From Halobacillus locisalis (GTDB lineage: Bacteria; Bacillota; Bacilli; Bacillales; Halobacillaceae), in the NCBI RefSeq assembly GCF_013694105.1, contig NZ_JACEFG010000003.1, forward strand, positions 248,001-312,000: a stretch of 64,000 bases of DNA, in the 5' to 3' direction. The position numbers were made by a program, and so were the translations under genes. The notes below the pieces were generated by a model. That model made no database searches and was not told the DNA's origin. It saw only the letters and a list, made by a program, of their open reading frames with translations. This document shows, one piece after another, positions 24,532 to 31,925 of the stretch; position 1 is the stretch's first letter; each line of letters begins with the position of its first letter.

Positions 24532-25239
24532 ATGCCGGATCAAGATCATGTGGAAGATGCCCACGTTTCGTTTACCTCACCTACGTGTGAAGGCACGTTG
24601 GAAGAAGGGCGTTTGCTGATGGAGTATATGGATCAAGCCAACCTTTTTGCGATTGCACGATATGATGAAAGCCGCAAAAAAACACTACTCTTGAAAAAGT
24701 TTTTTCAAAGTAAACGAAATCAGGAAGTCGTCGTTCATACAAAAGAGGGAACCAAGCGGAAAACGCACAAAGGAAAGGTCGCAACGGTCGGAAGAGACTT
24801 TGTCAGCATCACAACGGTTCACCATCGTTTGTGGGTTCCTTTTTTTGCTATCGATGCGGCCGATCTTCCATTTGGTTCCCCTACTTATTCGAACCCGCAC
24901 CAGCATTTTATCTATGATAATAACCTGCAGTATAAATTGTGTCGTGAATTCGGAAAAACGGTGTCCCAGCGAAATGCGTATGCGGAGGTATTCTTTGAGG
25001 AGTCGCTCAGAACGAACCTTCATCAATGGAAAGGGACTTGGGTTGTAATTCAGACTCATGATGATGAAGCCATTGGAAAAGTTGAAGATTCTACGAAGAA
25101 GCACTTGGAGGTCAAGTCGTTCCACACAGCAAAGAAACTCGAGTGGAATTCGATTCAAACGGTCAAAACGGTTCGTTGGACCACCGTCTGGAAAGAGTTC
25201 ATCAGGAGAAAAGATTTCGGAAAGGAGAACGGACAGTGA
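24532..25239 (+). CDS. mnxD: MnxD-like protein with two beta-barrel-like segments
   Basis: 235 residues from the ATG at 24532, 7 bp after CGAGGTGA. No membrane segment. Two related segments can be seen: VVVHTKEGTKRKTHKGKVAT, continuing GRDFVSITTVHHRLWVPFFA (about 68-107), and WVVIQTHDDEAIGKV, continuing EVKSFHTAKKLEWNSI (about 170-210), each of the form beta-G-K-V-x-(D/E)-F/L-V. Its end overlaps the next gene (GTGA). Assigned MnxD by order; function unknown. Confidence 0.7.
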   Translation: MPDQDHVEDAHVSFTSPTCEGTLEEGRLLMEYMDQANLFAIARYDESRKKTLLLKKFFQSKRNQEVVVHTKEGTKRKTHKGKVATVGRDFVSITTVHHRLWVPFFAIDAADLPFGSPTYSNPHQHFIYDNNLQYKLCREFGKTVSQRNAYAEVFFEESLRTNLHQWKGTWVVIQTHDDEAIGKVEDSTKKHLEVKSFHTAKKLEWNSIQTVKTVRWTTVWKEFIRRKDFGKENGQ

Positions 25240-25523
25240 GTAATGAAAAAGATCTTTACCGCGCCCTCTTGGATTTGAAAGGGCAGGAAATTCTCGTCGT
25301 CACACAAGCGGCTCAGCTCAATTTACTAGGGCAGGTCTTCCGCCCGATTTTCTGTGGAGAAGTGTCAGAGGTGACAGAAGGGTCCGTTACGCTTGATCCT
25401 GTCATTATTAAAATGCTTAATGCTCCATTTTATGAGTTTCCATTACCACTGAGCATACCATTAGAAAAAGTGGTATCTTTCTCGACTGAAGTACCGTGTG
25501 ACTTAGCGTTTCCACTGACTTAA
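25236..25523 (+). CDS. mnxE: MnxE: small subunit of the Mn oxidase complex
   Basis: 95 residues from a GTG overlapping the mnxD stop, with AAAGGAGAACG upstream. It has a beta-rich segment KGQEILVVTQAAQLNLLGQV and an acidic stretch with FCGEVSEVTEGSVTLDP. In SG-1, MnxE and MnxF are small proteins that bind copper and copurify with MnxG as one complex. Length and order fit that role. The next gene follows after 14 bp. Confidence 0.75.
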   Translation: MSNEKDLYRALLDLKGQEILVVTQAAQLNLLGQVFRPIFCGEVSEVTEGSVTLDPVIIKMLNAPFYEFPLPLSIPLEKVVSFSTEVPCDLAFPLT

Positions 25524-25537
25524 GGAGGTTGAATACA

Positions 25538-25822
25538 ATGAACCATCCGAGGCAGCAAAGTGTATTACAGCAACGTGATCAGGCGATGATTGATGAGTTT
25601 GTAGCAGGAGTAGGGCGGCGTGTTTTTATTTTAACGCCTTCTTTTCCTTTTCTGTTTATCGGCAAAATTTTAAAAGTGATAGATGACATAGCGACCATTG
25701 ATGTTGAGACAACATCTGTCGCTCAGCTGGAAGAGAAGGTCTGGAATGTTCACATTCACTCCATTGAAGTCTTTTATATTGAGAGCATAGGGGGACGGAA
25801 AATTCCCGACTTAGAGGGCTAA
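25538..25822 (+). CDS. mnxF: MnxF: small subunit of the Mn oxidase complex
   Basis: 94 residues from the ATG at 25538, 9 bp after TAAGGAGG; an upstream TTG is too close to the ribosome site. It has VGRRVFILTPSFPFLFIGKI, then LKVIDDIATIDVETT and VHIHSIEVFYIES, the same beta-G-K-I pattern as its neighbours, and a HIH pair as possible metal ligands. Paralogous in layout to MnxE. 15 bp separate it from mnxG. Confidence 0.78.
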   Translation: MNHPRQQSVLQQRDQAMIDEFVAGVGRRVFILTPSFPFLFIGKILKVIDDIATIDVETTSVAQLEEKVWNVHIHSIEVFYIESIGGRKIPDLEG

Positions 25823-25837
25823 CGAAGGAGGCAGCGT

Positions 25838-28800
25838 ATGAAACGGTGTTACCATGTGGTAGCGATTCCGATTCGGATTGTCGTCAACACGTTTGGCGAC
25901 TACAACCCGAATGGTTATATGTACGTGCTGAAGGAAAACGAATCGAAAGTGAGAGAGCTCGTCCGAAAGAACCCTTTTACACCAGTTGATCTTGTGCAAC
26001 CTCTCGTCATTCGAGCAAATGAAGGCGATGAAGTGGAAATCCTCTTCGAAAACAAAGTCCACTTCAATACGGGCATGCACTTTCAAGATGTCAGTTATGA
26101 TGTGCAGGAGGCCGATGGGGCAGCGGTAGGATTGAATGAAGATACAACCGTCGCTCCTGGTGAGAAAATCGTTTACCGGATTATTGCCGATCAAGAAGGC
26201 ATCAGCTACTTTTCGGATTTAGGTAATCCGTCAAGTAGTGAAGAAGGTTCTAATGGAAACGGTCTGTTTGGAGCGTTGTTTGTGCAAAAACGATTTTCTT
26301 GGTGGACGGATCCAGTCACTGGAAAAACGATCAATAGCGGTGTCGATGCCGACATCCATCACCCTTTACTACCCTCGCACCGCGAGTATGCATGGATCTT
26401 TCACGATGAGATGGAAATTAACGATTTGACCGGAAACAATCCGGTTGATCCCATGACCAATCAGGAGACTGAATCGTTCCATGGAGTCAATTATCGCTAT
26501 GAACCGCTCCATCGTAGGCAGCAGCTCATTGAAGAAGGAGTGGTGGGGCCCGGTACGGATGGAGAAGAAGTTCACCACGATTCCTGGGTCTTCGGTGACC
26601 CCGCTTCCCCAATTTTAAAGGGATATGTTGGGGACCCAGCCCGAATTCAATTGGTTCATGGGGGAGTAAAAGAGACGCATGTGTTCCACTACCATGTGCA
26701 CCAATGGTTGAGTGATCAATCGAATATCGAATCTAATATCATTGATGCTCAAGCTGTTAGTCCTCAGTCTAATTATACAATTGATCCTTTGTACGGCTTG
26801 GGAAGCTTACAAGGCTCTTACGGAGATGCAATCGTCCACTGCCACTTGTATCCGCACTTTATGGTTGGAATGTGGGGGATGAACCGGGTATTCGACACGC
26901 TTCAAGATGGCAGCCAATGTTATCCAAATGGAGAAAAGATTAAAGCACTTCAGCCATTACCTGATCGACCTGCACCTCCTGCACCAACGAAGGAACGTCC
27001 GGGTTTTCCGAACTTCATTCCAGGCAAAGTCGGGTACAAAGCGCCCCGTCCACCTCTCGGCATAAAAGGGGGGAGAGGGTTAACAGAGTTAGAAGCCAAT
27101 GCGGCGGTACCAAATGCCAGGCCAGGAGCCGTTTTCTCTGATCCTACTCCACCTGGAACGAAGGTTATTGAGTTTAATGTGTCTTTGATTGAGCTTCCAA
27201 TTGTCTATAACAAACAAGGGTGGAACGATCCGAAAGGTAGAATCTATGTCAAGGATGAGGATAAAGAGGATGTGTTGGCAGGAAGAAAAGATCCGGAACC
27301 ATTGGTCATCCACACTCCAGCCAACGTTGCGATTCGTGTTCATTTCACTAACTGTCTGCCTTCAGTGTTAGACGGAGATGCTTTTCAGCTTGTTACCAGA
27401 ACTTATGAGAGCGGTATGCACATTCACTTTGTTAAATTTGATCAGCTCGTTTGTGATGGGTCGAACATTGGGTGGAACTATGACACATCTGTTCTACCAG
27501 GTCAGACGATTACGTATGAATACTTTGCTGATGTCGAATTGAAGGCTTGGTTCTTTCATGATCACATATTTGCAGTTGTCGATCAACCGCATGGTGTGTT
27601 CGGGTCAGGCGTTGTCCACTCTCGTTTTAGTTCTTTTTTTGACTCAGAAACAGGAGAAACTGTAGATCACGGAACTCAAATTTCGGTGACTAACCCGCTG
27701 ATTCCTGATTACCGGGACCTAGCTTTATTCGCGCAGGATTTTGCCTTGTTGTTTGACGCGAAAGGAAACCCTATTCAACCGCCAGCATTCCCTGGTTCAC
27801 AGGATGACCCTGGCGTATTCGGAGTGAATTACAAAAATGAACCGTTACAGTTCCGACTAGGTAAAGATTGTGATCCTGCCTTTTCATTCAGCTCTTTTGA
27901 ACATGGTGACCCCATCACTCCAATCCTGAGGGCGTATGAAGGTGATCCAATTCGCATTCGGCTTTTGCAAGGTGCACAGGAAGAGTCCCATAGCTTTAAC
28001 GTACACGGATTGAAGTGGTTAGAAGAACGGGCGGATTTAGATTCTAAACTGGACGATCAGAGGCATGTCGGTATCTCGGAATCCTTTACGTTTGAAAGTT
28101 ATCTTCCGAGGTCGGGAGACTATTTATGGGCGTTTGAAACAGAAGAGGATTTGTGGAACGGATTATGGGGGTTAATCCGTGCTTATGGTCAAAAAGTTCC
28201 GGACTTAGTGAAACTTCCCGACCGACCAATTCCGAATATCCCAACAGGGGCAGTTCCGGACGTTTGTGATCCAAGACCCGATGCGAAGCTCAAGAAGCTG
28301 AACCCGCCACCGAGTCCGTTAAAGACCTTTGATATCGTCGCCTTTCAAGTGCCGATCCAATATAATTCATATGGCGATCACGATCCGTACGCGATTGTAT
28401 TCGCATTGCGTGAAGATCAGGAAGCCATTTTGAAAGGGAAGAAGAATCCTGAACCGTTGGTGATTAGAGCCAATGTAGGAGATACGGTGGAAGTGACGCT
28501 CACAAGTGAGTTGAAACGAGAACTGTTCCCTTTCCAAGACGGCATCTATCCTTATCCTGACGTCAAAGAGCAGGCCTGTTACCCGCCATCGCTACGCATT
28601 TCACTGCATCCACAGTTAATTGATTTTGATGTAAAAACGTCGTCTGGGGAAACGGTTGGTTTCAATGGTGATCAGACGGTAGGACCTGGTGAGAAGCGTA
28701 CGTATCGCTGGTTTGTGGATTCCGCACATGGTGCATGTGGATTATGGGATATGGCAGATATCCGTAACCACAAGTCTCAAGGGGCATTCGGGGCGTTCAT

Positions 28801-29476
28801 CGCAGAACCGCGAGGTAGCACGTATCATGATCCTTACTCTCTGTGTCAAATCAAAACCGGTGCACGTGCCGTCATTCGGAATCCGTTCTTACCGGATATT
28901 CGAGAGTTTGTCTTAATTATGCATGATGGGGTCCGATTGCTCGACAAGTGTGATCAGGTAATTGTCGACCCGGTAGCGAGTGTGCTGCTCGAAGATGAGC
29001 CTGAAGAGGAATCCGTGGATACGTACGACCAAGGGTCCCACGCCTTCAACTACCGCAATGAGCGGCTCATAAACCGCTACAATGAGAAACCGGTTCTGCA
29101 TCAGCTCTTCAGTTCAAAAACATTCCGTGATCCAGCTACACCACTACTGGAAGCTTACGCAGGTGAACCGGTGACGATCCGTTACTTGTATCCTGCTGAG
29201 CGTCGCCGGACACAGACATTCCATTTTCACGGACACCAATGGCGATCGGATGTGAAAGATGTAGACTCACGTATTGATTCTACAATCGGTTACACGGTCA
29301 CAGGTAAAAAACAAGACTTGGAATTGATCGGTGGAGCCGGTGGAATAAAACGTTATCCAGGTGACTATATGTACAGGTCCGGGAACATCCAGTGGGGCAT
29401 TGAGAAGGGTCTTTGGGGAATATTCCGTGTGTATGAATACCTCCAAGAACATCTGCCTCCGCTAGGGGAGGATTAA
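25838..29476 (+). CDS. mnxG: MnxG: giant multicopper manganese oxidase
   Basis: 1212 residues, close to the 1217 of SG-1 MnxG and far longer than laccase-type oxidases (about 500). Several cupredoxin domains, visible as three repeats opening with a ...VPIxYNxxGxxDP... strand, carry copper motifs: TGMHFQDVSYD, VFHYHVHQWLSD and the type 1 Cys-His HCHLYPHFMVGMWG in the first third; GMHIHFVKFD, WFFHDHIFAV and HSFNVHGLKW in the middle; TFHFHGHQW near the end. It oxidises Mn(II) through Mn(III) to Mn(IV) oxide with O2 on the spore surface. No classical signal peptide, as for proteins assembled onto spores from the mother cell. AAGGAGGCAGCGT precedes the ATG; a terminator follows. Confidence 0.93.
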   Translation: MKRCYHVVAIPIRIVVNTFGDYNPNGYMYVLKENESKVRELVRKNPFTPVDLVQPLVIRANEGDEVEILFENKVHFNTGMHFQDVSYDVQEADGAAVGLNEDTTVAPGEKIVYRIIADQEGISYFSDLGNPSSSEEGSNGNGLFGALFVQKRFSWWTDPVTGKTINSGVDADIHHPLLPSHREYAWIFHDEMEINDLTGNNPVDPMTNQETESFHGVNYRYEPLHRRQQLIEEGVVGPGTDGEEVHHDSWVFGDPASPILKGYVGDPARIQLVHGGVKETHVFHYHVHQWLSDQSNIESNIIDAQAVSPQSNYTIDPLYGLGSLQGSYGDAIVHCHLYPHFMVGMWGMNRVFDTLQDGSQCYPNGEKIKALQPLPDRPAPPAPTKERPGFPNFIPGKVGYKAPRPPLGIKGGRGLTELEANAAVPNARPGAVFSDPTPPGTKVIEFNVSLIELPIVYNKQGWNDPKGRIYVKDEDKEDVLAGRKDPEPLVIHTPANVAIRVHFTNCLPSVLDGDAFQLVTRTYESGMHIHFVKFDQLVCDGSNIGWNYDTSVLPGQTITYEYFADVELKAWFFHDHIFAVVDQPHGVFGSGVVHSRFSSFFDSETGETVDHGTQISVTNPLIPDYRDLALFAQDFALLFDAKGNPIQPPAFPGSQDDPGVFGVNYKNEPLQFRLGKDCDPAFSFSSFEHGDPITPILRAYEGDPIRIRLLQGAQEESHSFNVHGLKWLEERADLDSKLDDQRHVGISESFTFESYLPRSGDYLWAFETEEDLWNGLWGLIRAYGQKVPDLVKLPDRPIPNIPTGAVPDVCDPRPDAKLKKLNPPPSPLKTFDIVAFQVPIQYNSYGDHDPYAIVFALREDQEAILKGKKNPEPLVIRANVGDTVEVTLTSELKRELFPFQDGIYPYPDVKEQACYPPSLRISLHPQLIDFDVKTSSGETVGFNGDQTVGPGEKRTYRWFVDSAHGACGLWDMADIRNHKSQGAFGAFIAEPRGSTYHDPYSLCQIKTGARAVIRNPFLPDIREFVLIMHDGVRLLDKCDQVIVDPVASVLLEDEPEEESVDTYDQGSHAFNYRNERLINRYNEKPVLHQLFSSKTFRDPATPLLEAYAGEPVTIRYLYPAERRRTQTFHFHGHQWRSDVKDVDSRIDSTIGYTVTGKKQDLELIGGAGGIKRYPGDYMYRSGNIQWGIEKGLWGIFRVYEYLQEHLPPLGED

Positions 29477-29481
29477 TCACG

Positions 29482-29511
29482 AACAGGTGTGACCTGGTCA
29501 CACCTGTTTTA
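29482..29511 (+). terminator. terminator after mnxG
   Basis: AACAGGTGTGA and TCACACCTGTT perfect arms, 5-nt loop, then a short TTTT. The short tract may allow read-through into the next gene. Confidence 0.7.
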
Positions 29512-29536
29512 CATAATAGGAAAGGTGGTGAAAAGA

Positions 29537-30193
29537 ATGAGCAATGAAAAATGCCCCACTCGAAACACTCCAGAGCTCCCCTCGCCGACAAGCTGTCTCC
29601 CGGAAGAAGAAACGGAAGAGCTAGAAGAAAAAATCGATAAAGCGAATCAACTGTTGTTGAGCCTCGCTTTGTCTGAATCAGATGATGTTACCAAACAACA
29701 GACCATGATGAAACTATTAGATGGCATTGTTGGATTACGAGTGAGAGTTTTGATGCAAGCGGAAGAAGAGACCACAGTGGAAGGAAAGCTTAAGCTTGTA
29801 GGCTATGACTTTGCATTACTCGAAGACGACGGCGTGGAGAAAATTGTCCCGTTTACGTTTATGAAAACAGTCGAAGCTTGCGGGCGTTTTGCTGAAATGG
29901 ACCATGAACCGTCTTTGGAAGATATCGATGAGTGCTTTCGAGAACTCTTAGTCAATCAGTTCGGCTGCGTCGTTTCCGGCTCTCCTGAGTTGATCAACTT
30001 GTTTTTCCGTATCAGGCTGGACATTTACCTGCTACTCGTAGAAGCTAAACGTATTCGTGTCTACACAGAGTCTGATGAATTCAGAGATGGATTGCTGACC
30101 GATGTAAATAAAGGGAGTATCGTGACTCAGGATAAAGGGAAGACAGAAGTGTTCAATTTAGATCACATTTTGATGATCGATCTTCTGCAATAA
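29537..30193 (+). CDS. beta-barrel-domain protein downstream of mnxG
   Basis: 218 residues from the ATG at 29537, 6 bp after AAAGGTGGTG. Acidic N-terminus with a coil (EEETEELEEKIDKANQLLLS), then two similar segments: RVRVLMQAEEETTVEGKLKL, continuing VGYDFALLEDDGVEKIVPF (about 75-112), and RIRVYTESDEFRDGLLTDV, continuing GSIVTQDKGKTEVFNLDHI (about 178-212). The same beta-G-x-L-x-x-V-G-x-(D/N)-F pattern occurs in MnxD and in the minus-strand neighbour at 30984. Likely part of the same surface assembly; function unknown. Confidence 0.65.
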   Translation: MSNEKCPTRNTPELPSPTSCLPEEETEELEEKIDKANQLLLSLALSESDDVTKQQTMMKLLDGIVGLRVRVLMQAEEETTVEGKLKLVGYDFALLEDDGVEKIVPFTFMKTVEACGRFAEMDHEPSLEDIDECFRELLVNQFGCVVSGSPELINLFFRIRLDIYLLLVEAKRIRVYTESDEFRDGLLTDVNKGSIVTQDKGKTEVFNLDHILMIDLLQ

Positions 30194-30195
30194 AA

Positions 30196-30238
30196 AAACA
30201 AACCTTCAAGTGAAGTAACTTGAAGGTTTGTTTGGTTT
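30196..30238. terminator. bidirectional terminator
   Basis: ACAAACCTTCAAGT and ACTTGAAGGTTTGT arms, 6-nt loop, T-rich on the plus side and an A run on the left that gives a T run on the minus strand. It serves the convergent genes on both sides. Confidence 0.85.
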
Positions 30239-30367
30239 GAGCTTGTCTATGTAGGTTCTATGAAGCGACTGTTGCGATGAGGACGGCTTGAGTTGAGCAC
30301 ATAGCCTGAGCCTGCTCCATAGATAAGGCTTATAGAAGTTAAAAAGGGTCACTTTTCATTCTCCATT

Positions 30368-30919
30368 CTATGAGGGATCATCTGAATCCTTTAGAATGGT
30401 GAACGATTTGATGGAGTCGATTGAAAGAATGATTCTTGGTTCGGAATCGTCTACATCTAAAGATTCTTCAAATGTCGTTTCGGGCGAATCATCTTGACTG
30501 TAAAGCTCATTGTGTGATGGGATCGGAGGATGCGATAGTTTGGTATGTTGGACCTCTTCATAATTCGGTTGGGGAGAGGTTTGTGAAAAAGTGTCCTTTT
30601 TAATATGGATGTTTCTTTTTTCTTTTTTCATTTGTTCAGGTTCATCTTTTTCTTGAGTGTGAGAAGGAGGTATGGCTACGGGTAACGCTTCTTTGGGAAC
30701 CGCCTGCCATCCGCGAAGGCATGAAAGGGGGATCCATGTTTGGGTGGGAGATAGCCAATGATGACGGGCGGGCTGAACGAGTAGCCTTTTCTTTTCTTCA
30801 TCGAAAGCTAAGAGGTTTAAAGATGTAGATGAAAAACAACAGCCCTCTGAATCCGTTCCATAGACCCGAAGTCGTTCTCCCGAACAAGTATATAAATATA
30901 CATAGGTTCGTTTACGCAT
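30368..30919 (-). CDS. hypothetical protein, mnx-flanking
   Basis: 183 residues. The N-terminal 75 residues are beta-rich with several aromatic and Cys residues (YVYLYTCSGERLRVYG, SEGCCFSS, QTWIPLSCLRGW); the remainder is low-complexity, rich in Pro, Ser, Glu and His, then ends in an acidic stretch. Low-complexity tails are common in spore coat proteins. A minus-strand ribosome site AAAGGAGC lies before the ATG. Function unknown. Confidence 0.55.
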   Translation of the reverse strand: MRKRTYVYLYTCSGERLRVYGTDSEGCCFSSTSLNLLAFDEEKKRLLVQPARHHWLSPTQTWIPLSCLRGWQAVPKEALPVAIPPSHTQEKDEPEQMKKEKRNIHIKKDTFSQTSPQPNYEEVQHTKLSHPPIPSHNELYSQDDSPETTFEESLDVDDSEPRIILSIDSIKSFTILKDSDDPS

Positions 30920-30950
30920 GTTGAATCAAGCTCCTTTTTTCATATAGGAA

Positions 30951-30977
30951 AAAGGGGCAGATACGCCCCTGTTTTTT
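30951..30977. terminator. bidirectional terminator-like stem-loop
   Basis: AGGGGC and GCCCCT arms with A-rich sequence on the left and TTTTTTT on the right, so it can act on both strands; it closes the His/Cys-rich minus-strand gene. Confidence 0.75.
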
Positions 30978-30983
30978 TCGGAA

Positions 30984-31535
30984 TTAGCAGCAGCGACGGC
31001 ACTTACAGCGGCTTCTCACCTTTACTTGGCTGATGCCTTCCATCGGAATGAAGTCTGTGTAGCACTTGTGCTTGCGCTTTTTGTGCGTCATATCAACTGA
31101 CTCTTCCTCTTCTTCACTTTCCATTTCTTCTTCGGCGGAACTCTCCATCTCTTCTTCAGCAAGATCTTCCATTTCTTCATTTTCTACAGGACTTTCCGCC
31201 TCTTCTTCTTTGACTTTCTCTTTCACGAGCAATTCAACGAAGTTTGAACCAACGTGACAGAGTTTCCCGACAACGGTTCCTCCTTCCGTTTCGATTTGAA
31301 CTTTACAGCCTACTAGTTGACGCAAACGGAAGTTGAGTCCACCTTGAAGACCGCCTAAGCGCACACGAAAATCATCGGAACAAAGGCAGGAATGATTACA
31401 GCAGCATTTCGAATGGTGGTGGTCGCAGTGACACTTGGAGTGGTGATCTCTGCACTGGCAGGAACAGTGATGATGCTTGTGGCAATCATGGTTATGACAG
31501 TCATGTTTGTGGTGGTGACAACAATCTTTACTCAT
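30984..31535 (-). CDS. His/Cys-rich metal-binding protein with beta-barrel domain
   Basis: 183 residues on the minus strand, ATG preceded by AAAGGAGGTG. Residues 1-53 are an extreme His/Cys stretch (CCHHHKHDCHNHDCHKHHHC and more), a likely site for many Cu, Zn or Mn ions. Residues about 55-105 hold LVGCKVQIETEGGTVVGKL, then CHVGSNFVELLV, the same pattern as the proteins beside mnxG. An acidic Glu-rich stretch (about 110-150) and the Cys/Arg-rich end VRSRCKCRRCC follow. A sigma-K-like -10 lies upstream. Its place beside mnxG suggests metal delivery or an assembly scaffold on the spore (inference). Confidence 0.75.
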   Translation of the reverse strand: MSKDCCHHHKHDCHNHDCHKHHHCSCQCRDHHSKCHCDHHHSKCCCNHSCLCSDDFRVRLGGLQGGLNFRLRQLVGCKVQIETEGGTVVGKLCHVGSNFVELLVKEKVKEEEAESPVENEEMEDLAEEEMESSAEEEMESEEEEESVDMTHKKRKHKCYTDFIPMEGISQVKVRSRCKCRRCC

Positions 31536-31560
31536 CTGAACACCTCCTTTATCTCATTAC

Positions 31561-31713
31561 GATAGTATATGGAAGAACTATGGAAATGAATGGACGATAG
31601 CTGATTTATTTGAGTGGACGATCTACTTCAGGATTCCCGAAGGCTTCACCGTTTCGATGACTTTTTCAAATGAAAACCCCGGATATGTGGTCAATCTTAG
31701 ATTGATTTTTTAA
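31561..31713 (+). pseudogene. orphan frame without start, possible relic
   Basis: A 50-codon open frame (DSIWKNYGNEWTIADLFEWT, then FTVSMTFSNENPGYVVNL) looks protein-like but has no start codon near its beginning and overlaps the promoter region of the minus-strand gene. Together with the terminator that follows it accounts for most of the 31536-31925 interval. Confidence 0.3.
31563..31571 (-). promoter_or_regulatory. sigma-K-like -10 box before the His/Cys-rich gene
   Basis: On the minus strand the sequence is CATATACTA, a full match to the sigma-K -10 consensus CATAnnnTA, 27 bp before the ATG at 31535. The -35 is not convincing. It would place expression in the mother cell late in sporulation. 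Confidence 0.5.
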
Positions 31714-31726
31714 GAATGAAAGAAAT

Positions 31727-31756
31727 ATCCCCACCTCAATGAGGTGGGGGTATTTT
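31727..31756 (+). terminator. rho-independent terminator
   Basis: ATCCCCACCTC and GAGGTGGGGGT arms with a 3-nt loop followed by ATTTTGT. It lies after the orphan frame. Confidence 0.65.
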
Positions 31757-31925
31757 GTATTAAGGTAGGGTCGCTATTGAAATACAGAGCATCATAGTTT
31801 TGTCCAAGAGAAAACACTCATCCTATTTCTAAAATGGCATGACACCCAGCGAATGCTAAAAATCTTTTATGTGATTGGGATATTTTAGCAAAGTTTGAAT
31901 ATCTGTTTAAGAAGGGGGGATAGAA

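Noticed and set aside
24523-25243. Alternative frames over mnxD including a minus-strand 157-codon frame
   Set aside because: mnxD has the ribosome site and overlaps mnxE by GTGA as an operon gene should; the others are shadows.
26238-29452. Several open frames of 60-85 codons on both strands inside the giant oxidase gene
   Set aside because: They overlap a clear 1212-codon gene, lack ribosome sites and show no protein-like pattern.
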